A DNA stretch of 64,000 nt from Gammaproteobacteria bacterium (GCA_029884165.1 JAOUIH010000001.1:1-64000), one strand, 5' to 3'; positions 8,991 to 18,093 are shown, counted from the first letter of the stretch. The notes: generated by a model from the letters alone, not told the origin. Numbers and translations are program-made.

Positions 8991-9490
8991 GAAATACGCG
9001 CCGGATCAAGCGGATGTCCCGCAACCGCACGAAAGTGACGAAGATGAATCTTACGTCGCTGATGGACGTCTTCACGATTCTCGTCTTCTTCCTGCTGGTG
9101 AACTCCGGTTCCGTGGAGGTCATGGAAGCCCCGAAGCAGGTGACCCTGCCCGAGTCCATGGTCCAGGAAAAACCGCGCGAAACGGTCGTCATTTTCGTCA
9201 GCCCGGACGAGGTGCTCGTCCAGGGCAAGTCGGTGATGAAGGTCGCCGACATTCTCGAATCAGGCAGCTCCAACATCGCGCCGATCACAGAGCGCCTCGC
9301 CGAGCTCCGCACCAGCGTCGTAGGGCCGTCGACGAAGTGGGTATCGGAGAGCCAGGAGGTCACGATACTCGCCGACAAGTCCGTGCCCTTCACGGTGATC
9401 AAACGGATCATGACTTCCTGTACCGGCGAAGGTTACGGGCAGGTGTCGCTGGCTGTAATTCAGAAAGCCTCGCAGACGTCGGCGATTTGA
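8987..9490 (+). CDS. ExbD/TolR-family protein with conserved TM aspartate
   Basis: The 167-aa protein starts with GTG in a GTGA overlap with the previous stop. A basic N-terminus (residues 1-19) is followed by a TM with the expected acidic residue Asp27 in NLTSLMDVFTILVFFLL, then a periplasmic TolR-type domain. It is the presumed proton-responsive partner of the Asp-less protein encoded just upstream. In AglRQS and ExbBD motors, torque or force is passed through this subunit. Confidence 0.92.
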   Translation: MRNTRRIKRMSRNRTKVTKMNLTSLMDVFTILVFFLLVNSGSVEVMEAPKQVTLPESMVQEKPRETVVIFVSPDEVLVQGKSVMKVADILESGSSNIAPITERLAELRTSVVGPSTKWVSESQEVTILADKSVPFTVIKRIMTSCTGEGYGQVSLAVIQKASQTSAI

Positions 9491-9527
9491 CGCCGCCCAT
9501 CCGCAGCAGGACGCAGCAGGTGAACGC

Positions 9528-10952
9528 GTGACTTCCGAACTGGATCGAATACGACAAGAGCAAAAGGCGATCGAAGCGCAGATCGTGCAGGTGCAGCAGA
9601 AGCTTGGCGCCCTGGAAGCCGATCTGCGCAACTTGGACGCCGAACTCGAAGCGCTGGGCGACAGGCGCGAGCAGTACGAATTGCTCCTCCAGATCTGCTC
9701 GGCGCTGGATCGCCTGGACGAGCTCGGGGCCTCCCGGCTCTTCTGGGGCGGCCGCCTGGGAGAGGACGTCTCGACTGATCACGTCGTGGACATTCGTGCG
9801 CGGGTGGAGGAATTCAGCGGGCAGTTCGACAAGGTCGGCGGCCGGCGTGAGGAGATCGTTCGTGAAATCCGGGAAGTCGACGAGGTGCTGGCCTACCTCG
9901 AAGACTCGCTGCTGGATCTCAAGGAAGCCGAGGAACACCGGCGCTCGGAGTGGCAGATCGAGCGCGAGCCCGAGGAAGAGCCGTTCCGCAAGCTCGTCAT
10001 GCCCTGGGCCCGGGGCTTCGAGGAAGACGACCGTTTCCGTAAGTCGATGCTCGTATCCGCGGCGGTCAGCGCGCTGCTCGCATTCCTGATCGGCATCATC
10101 GATCTGCCGATTCCCGATCGCGACGAGTTGCTGGAACTGCCCGAGCGCGTCGCCAACCTGATTCGGCAGGAACCGGAACCGCCGCCGCCTGCGGTGGTCG
10201 AGGAACAGCTGCCCGAACCGGAGCCGCTCGAGGCAGAGGACGAGCCGGTCGAAGAACTGGTGGCCGACGAGCAGCCGCCGGAAGTTACACCGGAGGCATC
10301 GGACGAACCGGCGCCGGCACCGGTGCCCGAGGAAAATCCGCAGCAGCAGGTACGCTCGAAAGGCATCCTGGCTTTCCGCGACAGTTTCTCGGAACGCGCG
10401 AAGGGCGGGCCGTCCGCCCAGCTGGGTGCATCCGCCCGGATCGGCAATGCGGGTGATGCTGCGGTCGGGCTGCCGACGCGGTCCATGGTCACGACGCAGG
10501 GACCGGGATCCAGTGGTGGCATCAACCTGGCGGAGATCAGCCGCGACGTCGGCGGCGGTGGCGGCGGTGGCATGGATGGTGTCCAGGTAACGCGTGTCGC
10601 GAGTTCGATCGGCGGCGACGGATCTGCCGACAGGCCGCTCTCGGGCGGTCCGTCAGCCGGCCGCACCGACGAGGAAATCCAGATCGTCTTCGATCGCTAC
10701 AAGGCAGCGCTTTACCGCCTGTATAACCGGGAGCTGCGGCGGGACCCGACGCTCCGGGGACAGATGATCCTCAAGCTGACGATCGAGCCGGATGGGACCG
10801 TGTCGATGTGCATACTGCAGTCGTCCGACATGGAGGCGCCGACGCTGGCCGACCAGGTCGTCGAGCGCGTCCTGGGCTTCGATTTCGGGGCCAAGGACGG
10901 CATCGTCGCGATGACCATAATCTATCCGATCGACTTCCTGCCAGCGAGCTGA
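9528..10952 (+). CDS. AgmX/GltJ-like TonB-type trans-envelope protein
   Basis: The 474-aa protein starts with GTG. Residues 1-125 are predicted coiled coil (cytoplasmic). One TM lies near residues 182-200 (VSAAVSALLAFLIGII). A Pro/Glu-rich periplasmic spacer (about 210-275) and a Gly-rich stretch follow. The C-terminal about 100 residues (EEIQIVFDRYKAALYRLYNR to TIIYPIDFLPAS) match the AgmX/PglI C-terminal, TonB-like domain. This fits the family role of coupling an inner-membrane TolQR motor to partners in the periplasm or outer membrane. Unlike myxobacterial GltJ, no zinc finger or GYF domain is visible at the N-terminus. It ends the cluster; a hairpin follows. Confidence 0.9.
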   Translation: MTSELDRIRQEQKAIEAQIVQVQQKLGALEADLRNLDAELEALGDRREQYELLLQICSALDRLDELGASRLFWGGRLGEDVSTDHVVDIRARVEEFSGQFDKVGGRREEIVREIREVDEVLAYLEDSLLDLKEAEEHRRSEWQIEREPEEEPFRKLVMPWARGFEEDDRFRKSMLVSAAVSALLAFLIGIIDLPIPDRDELLELPERVANLIRQEPEPPPPAVVEEQLPEPEPLEAEDEPVEELVADEQPPEVTPEASDEPAPAPVPEENPQQQVRSKGILAFRDSFSERAKGGPSAQLGASARIGNAGDAAVGLPTRSMVTTQGPGSSGGINLAEISRDVGGGGGGGMDGVQVTRVASSIGGDGSADRPLSGGPSAGRTDEEIQIVFDRYKAALYRLYNRELRRDPTLRGQMILKLTIEPDGTVSMCILQSSDMEAPTLADQVVERVLGFDFGAKDGIVAMTIIYPIDFLPAS

Positions 10953-10973
10953 TCGCGCACGCAATCAAACATA

Positions 10974-11011
10974 ATATGGCGACCGTGCCGCCCGTCAGCC
11001 GGTCGCCGTAT
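10974..11011 (+). terminator. hairpin terminator-like structure after AgmX-like gene
   Basis: ATATGGCGACCG (10974-10985) pairs with CGGTCGCCGTAT (11000-11011), 12 bp with one G-U. Flanking AATCA and TGATT could extend the stem with a bulge. There is no long U run, so efficiency is uncertain. Confidence 0.5.
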
Positions 11012-11138
11012 TGATTCCGCAGGCCCTGCTATCCGGGGGATACACTGGTACACGACACGCTCCCGGACAGCCCGCCGCCGCTGCATTTGTTGCACTGCTT
11101 GGCGGAATATCGAACTGCTCTTAGCAACACGATCAAGC

Positions 11139-11154
11139 TGTGATGCAGATCACC
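11139..11154. promoter_or_regulatory. CRP-type palindrome and promoter upstream of riboswitch
   Basis: TGTGA-N6-TCACC matches the CRP consensus at 9 of 10 positions. Its centre is 11146.5. A class II CRP promoter would place the transcription start about 41.5 nt downstream, near 11188. GATAGT (11177-11182) could be the -10 box. That start falls just before the first base of the riboswitch P1 stem (11191), so the geometry is self-consistent. Confidence 0.55.
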
Positions 11155-11190
11155 TAAATCGCGGGGCCTACTCTGCGATAGTTCCTCCCA

Positions 11191-11284
11191 GATTCTGACA
11201 AAGGCAAAACCACCGAAAGGTGGCGACGCAAAGTCACCGGTCTACCGGGCCACTGGGCCCCAGGACAGCGGGACCGCCGGAATC
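11191..11284 (+). ncRNA. cyclic-di-GMP-I (GEMM-I) riboswitch
   Basis: The element has the GEMM-I core. P1 is GATTC (11191-11195) with GAATC (11280-11284). AGGCAAAACCA leads to a P2 hairpin CCACC-GAAA-GGTGG with the GAAA tetraloop. The junction GACGCAAAGTCA is followed by the P3 arm CCGGTCTACC ... AGGACAGCGGGACCGCCGG, which contains the conserved AGCGGG-type strand that docks on the tetraloop. Vibrio Vc2 has the same order of elements. GEMM-I RNAs sense c-di-GMP and often control motility, pilus and extracellular-matrix genes. The downstream expression platform is not obvious: two short hairpins (11284-11303 and 11303-11319) follow without a U tract. Confidence 0.93.
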
Positions 11285-11347
11285 CGGCCCGCTATGGGAC
11301 CGGCAACAACGGATGTTGCATCGCTACCTCAGGGATCGAGGTCATAC

Positions 11348-11461
11348 ATGGCGCAATACGGCCGGCCGTCCGGCACGGATGGCAGACTTTCCCGCATGAG
11401 CCGCCGCTCGTACGAGCGGTGCCGCGCACCTGTGCTGGATTGCGCGGGGTGCGTCGCGTGA
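11348..11461 (+). CDS. small upstream ORF overlapping the giant gene's start
   Basis: The 37-codon ORF has an ATG with a GAGG ribosome binding site 6 nt upstream. Its stop TGA overlaps the GTG start at 11458 (GTGA). The basic, Cys-containing peptide (ending LDCAGCVA) resembles no family. Because the giant gene itself has only a weak ribosome binding site, translation may be coupled to this ORF. It could also be a leader read in a riboswitch-controlled way. No protein-level support is visible beyond the good initiation site and overlap. Confidence 0.35.
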   Translation: MAQYGRPSGTDGRLSRMSRRSYERCRAPVLDCAGCVA

Positions 11462-14400
11462 GCAGCGAACCGGGACCGCGCGCATTCGGGCGGGCGCTGG
11501 CGCGCGCCGCCGTGCTGCTCCTGGGCCTGGCCGGTTCGGCCGCCTGGGCTGAAGATTGTTCCGAATTTCCGAACGGCATCATCGACGGATTCGCCGGCGA
11601 CATCGCGCCGTCGCAGCTGCAGATCGACCGAAACTGCACGATTCGAAATTTCCCCGCCAGCAATCCGCTCAGCACGAATTTCAGTTTCCTCACGCAGCCC
11701 GGGCAGACGGACGAGCGCTGGCTGATCGTCTTCGACAACGTCGTGCACACGGGCCAGATGGCGTGTAACGCGGTCGCCGGGCATCGCATCTGGTTCGTCA
11801 ACGGTTCGTCGAGTTCGATCCAGGAGGGCTGCCAGAACCTGCTCATCCCGGTCGAGAAGATCGAAAAGCAGAACCCGGCCGGCACGACGACGGCGGCGAT
11901 CGGCGTGCCGTTCACCTACAGGCTGGTCATGCCGGTGTTGTTCGACGCCGGCACCGGCACCGTGATCAACGATTTCGGTTCGCTGAACGACCTGCACGGC
12001 GTAACGCTGACGGACGACCTCAACGCGACCGGCGTAGACCTCACCTACATCAGCCATACCGCGTACTGGCTGGACAGCGGCGTACCGGTCGCACACAGCT
12101 TCGACAATTCGAGCGGGCTGCTGAGCTTCGACGATTTCCCGATCATCCCCTCGGGCGACCAGATCGTCATCGAGCTGACCGTGGTGCTCGAGGATACGCC
12201 GCAGAACGTGATCGGCACGCAGTTCATCAACACCGCGAAATGGGATTTCGGCCGGCTCATCGACGACGTGTTCTACGAACCGCTGCCGGGCGAGTGGGGC
12301 ATATCTCCTCCCCTGACGATCGCAGGTCCCAGCCTGATCGTGACGAAATCAGGGCCGGCGACGCTCGGCAGGACGCTGAACCTCGGCCAGTGGGGTGAGT
12401 TCGCTATCGACGCCCACAATACCGGCCTGAGCGACGCGTGGGACGTCACCATCGTGGATCGCCTGCCGGACGGCCCGCAGGGCGGCATGTGCGACCTGAC
12501 CCCCGAACTTCTCGATGTGCAGGTGTACGGTCCTGACGGCACGACGCCGGTGCCCGGCAAGGGACCGCTTGCGGCCGGCACCGACTTCACGCTGAATTAC
12601 AACGATGCGCCGCAGTGCGAGCTCCGGCTGACGATGCTGACGCCGGAGGCGGCAATCGGGCCGGACGAGCACCTGGTGATCCGCTACCGGACTCAGCTCG
12701 ACGCCAACACCGACGACGGCGTGTCACTGACCAACGTCGCGGGCGCGATCGAGTATTTCAACGGCGATGACAGCAATCCCGACCGCCTGCGTTTCGCGCG
12801 GCCGCTGACCAACGGCACGCCCGGCGTCGCGGACCATCAGGACGCGCATACGGTCCTGACCCTGCTGTACGGCTATTTCTACGAGAAGACGGTCCGCAAT
12901 CTCACGAGTGGACAGGACCCGGCAGCAACCGCGGCACCGGGCGACACGCTGCGATACACGCTGCGACTGCAAACGACTGACGGCGCGCTCGACGACGTCA
13001 TCTTCCGAGACGACATGGGCTCGATGAACCCGACGGCCGTGTTCCTGCCGGGCACGCTCGCGCTGGTGCCCGGTAGCGTCCCGCCCGGCGCCGACACATC
13101 GAATACCGACCCGAACGGGGGCACGAACGGCGCGGGACTGCTCGACATCCGCAATCTCGACCTCGCCCCGGCTGACGAGGTAACGATCAGCTTCGACGTG
13201 ACCCTCGCTGCCGCGCTCCTCGACGGCACCGTCGTGACGAACCAGGCGAGCCTGCTCGGCTTCGGCGGCCTCAGCCTGGGCGTTAGCGACGACCCGACGG
13301 TCAACGGGCAGGCCGATTTCGACATTCCCGGCGACGAGGACCCGACCCGCGTCGTCATCGAGGGCATACAGCCGACGCCGCTCGTCAAGGCAACGACGCA
13401 GGCAACGGCCACGATCGGCGAGGAATTCAGCTACCTGGTCACTGTTCCCTCGGCGCCGCACCCGGCACCGCTGTTCGACGTCCGGATCCTCGACGATCTT
13501 GCCGCCTCCAGCGCCGACCTGGAGTTCGTCAGCGTCGCCCGCGTGTCGGGTTCCGGCAGCTGGACCCCGGTCAATACCGGCACGTCGACGAGCCTCGTGA
13601 TCGAGGACCCGGTCAACGGCATCGACATCCCGGTCGGCGAGCAGGTAGTTATCGAGATCACCGTGCGGCTCGTGGACACGCCGACGAACGTCGCGGGCCT
13701 GACGTTCTCGAACAGCGCCGCGTATACCTACAATCAGCTCGACAACGATCCGCTCACCGCGCGTCCCGGCGACCCGGGCACGAGCGGCCCGATGACGATC
13801 GTCGAGCCGGACCTTACGCTGGAAAAATCCGGCCCTCTGCAGATGCGGCTGAACCAGGCCGAGGTGTTTACGCTGAACGTGCACAACGTCGGCGACTCGA
13901 CGGCCTGGGGCGTATACCTCGCCGATATCCTGCCGAACACGGCGAACGGCGGCATGTGCGACGCCGCTCCGACGCAGGTGACGGCACAGCTCTACGAGGC
14001 GGACGGCACGACGCCCGTGGGTTCCGCGCTCGTCCAGGGCGTCGATTTTGCGCTGGCTTTCAGTCCTGCTCCCGATTGCGTGTTTGCGATCGACTTGCTG
14101 AGCGCCGCTGCGGCCATCGGGCCGGACCAGCGCCTGATTGTTACCTACTACGCTGAACTCGATGCGGACACGCAGCAGGATGCGGCCCTGACGAATATCG
14201 CGGGCGCGACCGAATGGCTCAGCCTCGACGACTCCGACCCGGTCGTGGCGGCAAACGCCCGCAACTACCAGCGGAACCTGACCGACGGCACCGTCGGCGT
14301 GCTCGACCACGAGGATGCGCACACGCTCGTGGAGTTCACGCCCGAGCTGATTTTCGAGAAGACGGTCGTGAACGTGACGACGGGCGACGACCCCGCGACG

Positions 14401-17400
14401 ACCGCGACGCCGGGTGACACGCTGCGCTACAGCCTGCGCATCGAGAACGCCAGCGATACCGCCGTTGACGGCTTCGACGTGGTCGACGAACTGGACCGGC
14501 TGAACGCCAGCCCGTCCTTCCAGCCTGGCACGCTGACCATCGTCACGTTGCCGGCCGGGGCCGATGACACGAATACCGACGCGAACGGCGGGGCGGCCGG
14601 CACCGGGCTCTTGGACATCCGCGGTCTCAGCCTCGGCGGGCTGGGCGACAGCGTGCTGATCGAGTTCGAAGTTACGCTGGCGCCGGTCATCGCGAACGGC
14701 AGCTACGTCAGCAACCAGTCGACTATCAATTACAACGGCTTCCCCGTCGCCCTGTCCGACGACCCGAACGTCAACGGCGCGGCGGATCCGGCGATCTCCG
14801 GCGACGAGGACCCGACCCGCGTGCTGATCCAGTCGGCGCCATATCTCAACATCGAGAAGGTCTCTTCCTACGAAACCGGCGACCCGACCGTGCTGCTCGC
14901 CGGCGAGACCTTGCGCTACACGATCACAGTGCAGAACACCGGCAGCGACAACGCGGCCGCAGTCGAGCTTGCCGACCAGGTGCCGGCCAATACGACCTAC
15001 GTCGCCGGCAGCACGACGCTGAACGGCGTCGCGGTGCCGGACGGCGCCAACGGGGCCTCGCCGCTGGTCGACGGCATACTGATCACCACACCGGACGACG
15101 CGACGCCCGGCGTTCTTGCCGCGGCGGCACCGCCGACCGCAGGCAGCACGGCGACGATCGTCTTTGACGTTATCGTGGACCCGAGCGTCGCGGACGGTAC
15201 GGTTATCTCCAACCAGGCGTTCGTCAGCGCGCCGCCCAATGGCCTGTTCGACCTGCCGTCCGATGACCCGCGCACGCCGGTCGAGGACGACCCTACGCTC
15301 GACATAGTCGGCGCGCTCCCGCTGATCTACGCCGAGAAATCGGCGGCACTGGAAGTCGACCTGACTTCGCCGGGCATCGTCGATCCGGGCGACACGCTGC
15401 GCTACACGATCACGATCTACAACAACGGCAGCGTGCCGGCGACGCTCGTCGAGCTGCTGGACTCGGTACCGACGAACACCAGCTACGTCGCCGATACGAC
15501 TACGCTTAACGGCGAGCCGGTCGGCCGCCCCGATGGCGGCGTATTCCCGCTGGCGGCGGGCCTGCCGGTGAGCTCTTCGGACCTGACGCCGCCGCTGCCG
15601 GGCACCGGCGAGGGCGTCCTGAACCCGGGCCAGTCGGCGACGGTACAGTTCAACCTGCTGGTCGACGCGGGTGTCGCGCCGGGGACGCTGATCACGAACC
15701 AGGCCGTGGTGTCGACCTATGAAGTGCCGGACCGGCTGACCGACGGCGACGGCAACCCGGCAACCGGACCCGAGCCAACAGTCGTGGTAGTCGGCGACGT
15801 ACAGCAGCTCGCGATCACGAAGCGGGTGCTCGTCGTCGGTGGCGGCATCGCCGAGGCCGGATCCACACTCGAATACATCGTCACGGTAACGAACATCGCG
15901 TCCGTGCCGGCACAGTACGTCGTCCTGTACGACGATCTCGATCTACCCGTGCCGGCGCAGCTCACTTTCGTCGACCAGTCCTGGACGATGAACGGGCTGG
16001 CCGACGGCATCACGATCGCCGGTTCGCTGCTGACCGCCGACTACTCGGCCGATAACGGGCCGCTCATGCCGGGCGCGACGATCGAACTCCGCTTCCGCGC
16101 TCTCATCGATGCGAGCCTGCCGATCGGCACGACTGTGACGAACGTCGCCGAGGTCAAGTGGAACGATCCGGAGCAGCGGGCCTCGGCGGAGGTCTCGCTC
16201 GACATCGGCGGTACGCCAGGTTCCGGCGCGCTGAACGGGTTTGCCTGGCACGACGCCGATTTCGACAACGTCTTCGACACCGGCGAAAGGCCGCTCGAGG
16301 GCTGGGCTGTCGAGGTGTACCTGAACGGCCAGCGCGTACACACCGCGTTCACGAATGCGAGTGGCATCTACCGGATCAGCGGCCTGGTCCCGAACTACCT
16401 GACGCCGGACACAGAGCAGTACGAGCTGCGCTTCGTTGCGCCGGGCGCGGGCACGCGTACCGCGCCGCTGGGCCTCGCCGACTCCGATTTCACGAACTAC
16501 CCGCAGCGGATCGGCAACATCGTCATTGCGTCGGGCGACAACCTGCTGAACCTGAACCTGCCGATCGACCCGAACGGCGTCGTGTACAACTCGATAGCGC
16601 GTGCGCCGATTGCCGGCGCGGTCGTCACGCTGCTGAGCGGCGAAAACGGTCCGCCGGTTCCGTCCGTGTGCTTCGACGACGCCATCCAGCAAAACCAGGT
16701 GACGCTGGTGGATGGCTATTACAAGTTCGACCTGAATTTCTCGGATCCGGCCTGCCCGAGCGGCGGGAGCTACACGATCCGGGTGACGCCGCCGTCGACC
16801 AGCTATGTCGACGGGCTGTCGGAGATCATCCCACCGGTGAATTTCGGCACCGGCAACCCGTTCAACGTGCCTGCCTGCCCGGCATCGGCGGACGATGCGA
16901 TCGCGGGCACGACGGCCTACTGCGAGGTCCAGCTCTCCGAGTTCGCGCCGCCGACGACGGTACCGGCTCGCAGCCAGGGCACGAGCTACTACGCCTTCCT
17001 GACGCTGGACGACAGCCAATTGCCGGGCTCGGGTCAGATCTTCAACAACCACATTCCGCTCGATCCGGTGCTGACGGGATCCGTCGCGATCACGAAGACG
17101 ACGCCTATGGTCAACGTCACGCGCGGCCAGCTCGTACCTTACGAGATCACCGTCAACAACACGTTCGAGATCGCCCTGACGGACGTCGAAGTCATCGACC
17201 GCTACCCGGCCGGCTTCAAGTACGTTGCCGGCTCGGCGCGCATCGACGGCGTGCCGGTCGAGCCGGCAGAGCTGCCGGGCGAACTCGTGTGGCAGAACCT
17301 CACGTTGGCCGCGACCGGGCGACACACCATCCGGATGCTGCTCGCGGTCGGCGCGGGCGTCACCGAGGGCCAGTTCGTCAACCGGGCCCAGGCCGCCAAT

Positions 17401-18093
17401 GCCATCACCGGCGCGGCGATGTCGGGCGAGGCGACGGCAACCGTGCGGCTGGTGCCGGATCCGACCTTCGATTGCACCGACGTCACGGGCAAGGTCTTCG
17501 ACGACATCAACCGCAACGGCTACCAGGATGGCGACGAAGCCGGGCTCCCCGGTGTGCGCCTGGTCACGGCCCGGGGGCTGGCGGCGACCACGGACGCGTA
17601 TGGCCGCTACCACATCACCTGCGCGACGACGCCGAACGAGAGTCGCGGCAGTAACTTCGTGCTGAAGCTCGACGACCGGACGCTGCCGAGCGGCTATCGT
17701 GCGTCGACGCGGCCCGTCCAGGTGCAGCGGGCCACGCGCGGCAAGACGCTGCGCTTCAACTTCGGTGCGTCGATACACCGGGTGGTCGGTCTGGACCTCG
17801 CCGACGCCGTGTTCGAGCCCGGCACGACCGAGATCCGGCGCATGTGGCAGCCGCGGATGGACCTGCTGCTCGGTGAGCTGAAGAAGGGTCCGGCAGTGCT
17901 GCGGCTGTCCTACCTCGCCGACGTGGAGGAACCGGGCCTGGTCGACGCGCGCGTCAAGGTCGTCAAGCGCCAGATCGAGCATGCCTGGGAGGAGCTTGCC
18001 TGCTGCTACCAGCTCGTCATCGAGCCCGAAGTTTACTGGCGCCTGGGCGAGCCGCCCGATGTGCCCCGGCAGGCCGGAGGTGAGCAACAGTGA
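11458..18093 (+). CDS. giant exported DUF11-repeat surface protein (c-di-GMP riboswitch controlled)
   Basis: The 2211-aa product (GTG 11458; an in-frame GTG lies at 11419) has a Sec signal peptide ending AAWA-ED. About ten DUF11/isopeptide-type beta-sandwich modules follow, recognisable by DPGDTLRYTITxxN, TNQAxxS and SDDPxVNG patterns, at residues about 130-1590 and 1874-1997. Two SdrD-B-like modules (GFAWHDADFDNVFD near 1592; GKVFDDINRNGYQDGDE near 2008) interrupt the array. Modules 1-3 and 4-6 are a tandem copy of the same three-module block. The C-terminal about 100 residues resemble a degenerate OmpA-like segment (AVLRLSYLADVEEPG). It should be periplasmic or surface-exposed and work with the OmpA/barrel protein encoded next (4-nt GTGA overlap). 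The exact role is unknown. Confidence 0.9.
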   Translation: MSSEPGPRAFGRALARAAVLLLGLAGSAAWAEDCSEFPNGIIDGFAGDIAPSQLQIDRNCTIRNFPASNPLSTNFSFLTQPGQTDERWLIVFDNVVHTGQMACNAVAGHRIWFVNGSSSSIQEGCQNLLIPVEKIEKQNPAGTTTAAIGVPFTYRLVMPVLFDAGTGTVINDFGSLNDLHGVTLTDDLNATGVDLTYISHTAYWLDSGVPVAHSFDNSSGLLSFDDFPIIPSGDQIVIELTVVLEDTPQNVIGTQFINTAKWDFGRLIDDVFYEPLPGEWGISPPLTIAGPSLIVTKSGPATLGRTLNLGQWGEFAIDAHNTGLSDAWDVTIVDRLPDGPQGGMCDLTPELLDVQVYGPDGTTPVPGKGPLAAGTDFTLNYNDAPQCELRLTMLTPEAAIGPDEHLVIRYRTQLDANTDDGVSLTNVAGAIEYFNGDDSNPDRLRFARPLTNGTPGVADHQDAHTVLTLLYGYFYEKTVRNLTSGQDPAATAAPGDTLRYTLRLQTTDGALDDVIFRDDMGSMNPTAVFLPGTLALVPGSVPPGADTSNTDPNGGTNGAGLLDIRNLDLAPADEVTISFDVTLAAALLDGTVVTNQASLLGFGGLSLGVSDDPTVNGQADFDIPGDEDPTRVVIEGIQPTPLVKATTQATATIGEEFSYLVTVPSAPHPAPLFDVRILDDLAASSADLEFVSVARVSGSGSWTPVNTGTSTSLVIEDPVNGIDIPVGEQVVIEITVRLVDTPTNVAGLTFSNSAAYTYNQLDNDPLTARPGDPGTSGPMTIVEPDLTLEKSGPLQMRLNQAEVFTLNVHNVGDSTAWGVYLADILPNTANGGMCDAAPTQVTAQLYEADGTTPVGSALVQGVDFALAFSPAPDCVFAIDLLSAAAAIGPDQRLIVTYYAELDADTQQDAALTNIAGATEWLSLDDSDPVVAANARNYQRNLTDGTVGVLDHEDAHTLVEFTPELIFEKTVVNVTTGDDPATTATPGDTLRYSLRIENASDTAVDGFDVVDELDRLNASPSFQPGTLTIVTLPAGADDTNTDANGGAAGTGLLDIRGLSLGGLGDSVLIEFEVTLAPVIANGSYVSNQSTINYNGFPVALSDDPNVNGAADPAISGDEDPTRVLIQSAPYLNIEKVSSYETGDPTVLLAGETLRYTITVQNTGSDNAAAVELADQVPANTTYVAGSTTLNGVAVPDGANGASPLVDGILITTPDDATPGVLAAAAPPTAGSTATIVFDVIVDPSVADGTVISNQAFVSAPPNGLFDLPSDDPRTPVEDDPTLDIVGALPLIYAEKSAALEVDLTSPGIVDPGDTLRYTITIYNNGSVPATLVELLDSVPTNTSYVADTTTLNGEPVGRPDGGVFPLAAGLPVSSSDLTPPLPGTGEGVLNPGQSATVQFNLLVDAGVAPGTLITNQAVVSTYEVPDRLTDGDGNPATGPEPTVVVVGDVQQLAITKRVLVVGGGIAEAGSTLEYIVTVTNIASVPAQYVVLYDDLDLPVPAQLTFVDQSWTMNGLADGITIAGSLLTADYSADNGPLMPGATIELRFRALIDASLPIGTTVTNVAEVKWNDPEQRASAEVSLDIGGTPGSGALNGFAWHDADFDNVFDTGERPLEGWAVEVYLNGQRVHTAFTNASGIYRISGLVPNYLTPDTEQYELRFVAPGAGTRTAPLGLADSDFTNYPQRIGNIVIASGDNLLNLNLPIDPNGVVYNSIARAPIAGAVVTLLSGENGPPVPSVCFDDAIQQNQVTLVDGYYKFDLNFSDPACPSGGSYTIRVTPPSTSYVDGLSEIIPPVNFGTGNPFNVPACPASADDAIAGTTAYCEVQLSEFAPPTTVPARSQGTSYYAFLTLDDSQLPGSGQIFNNHIPLDPVLTGSVAITKTTPMVNVTRGQLVPYEITVNNTFEIALTDVEVIDRYPAGFKYVAGSARIDGVPVEPAELPGELVWQNLTLAATGRHTIRMLLAVGAGVTEGQFVNRAQAANAITGAAMSGEATATVRLVPDPTFDCTDVTGKVFDDINRNGYQDGDEAGLPGVRLVTARGLAATTDAYGRYHITCATTPNESRGSNFVLKLDDRTLPSGYRASTRPVQVQRATRGKTLRFNFGASIHRVVGLDLADAVFEPGTTEIRRMWQPRMDLLLGELKKGPAVLRLSYLADVEEPGLVDARVKVVKRQIEHAWEELACCYQLVIEPEVYWRLGEPPDVPRQAGGEQQ

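Noticed and set aside
12724-14322. Very long antisense ORFs under the DUF11 and OmpA genes (also 15943-18087, 18519-22823, 52305-56255 and 56442-59276 on the minus strand)
   Set aside because: They mirror GC-rich coding genes, have Arg/Val/His-rich composition without domains or ribosome binding sites, and are explained by codon bias on the opposite strand.
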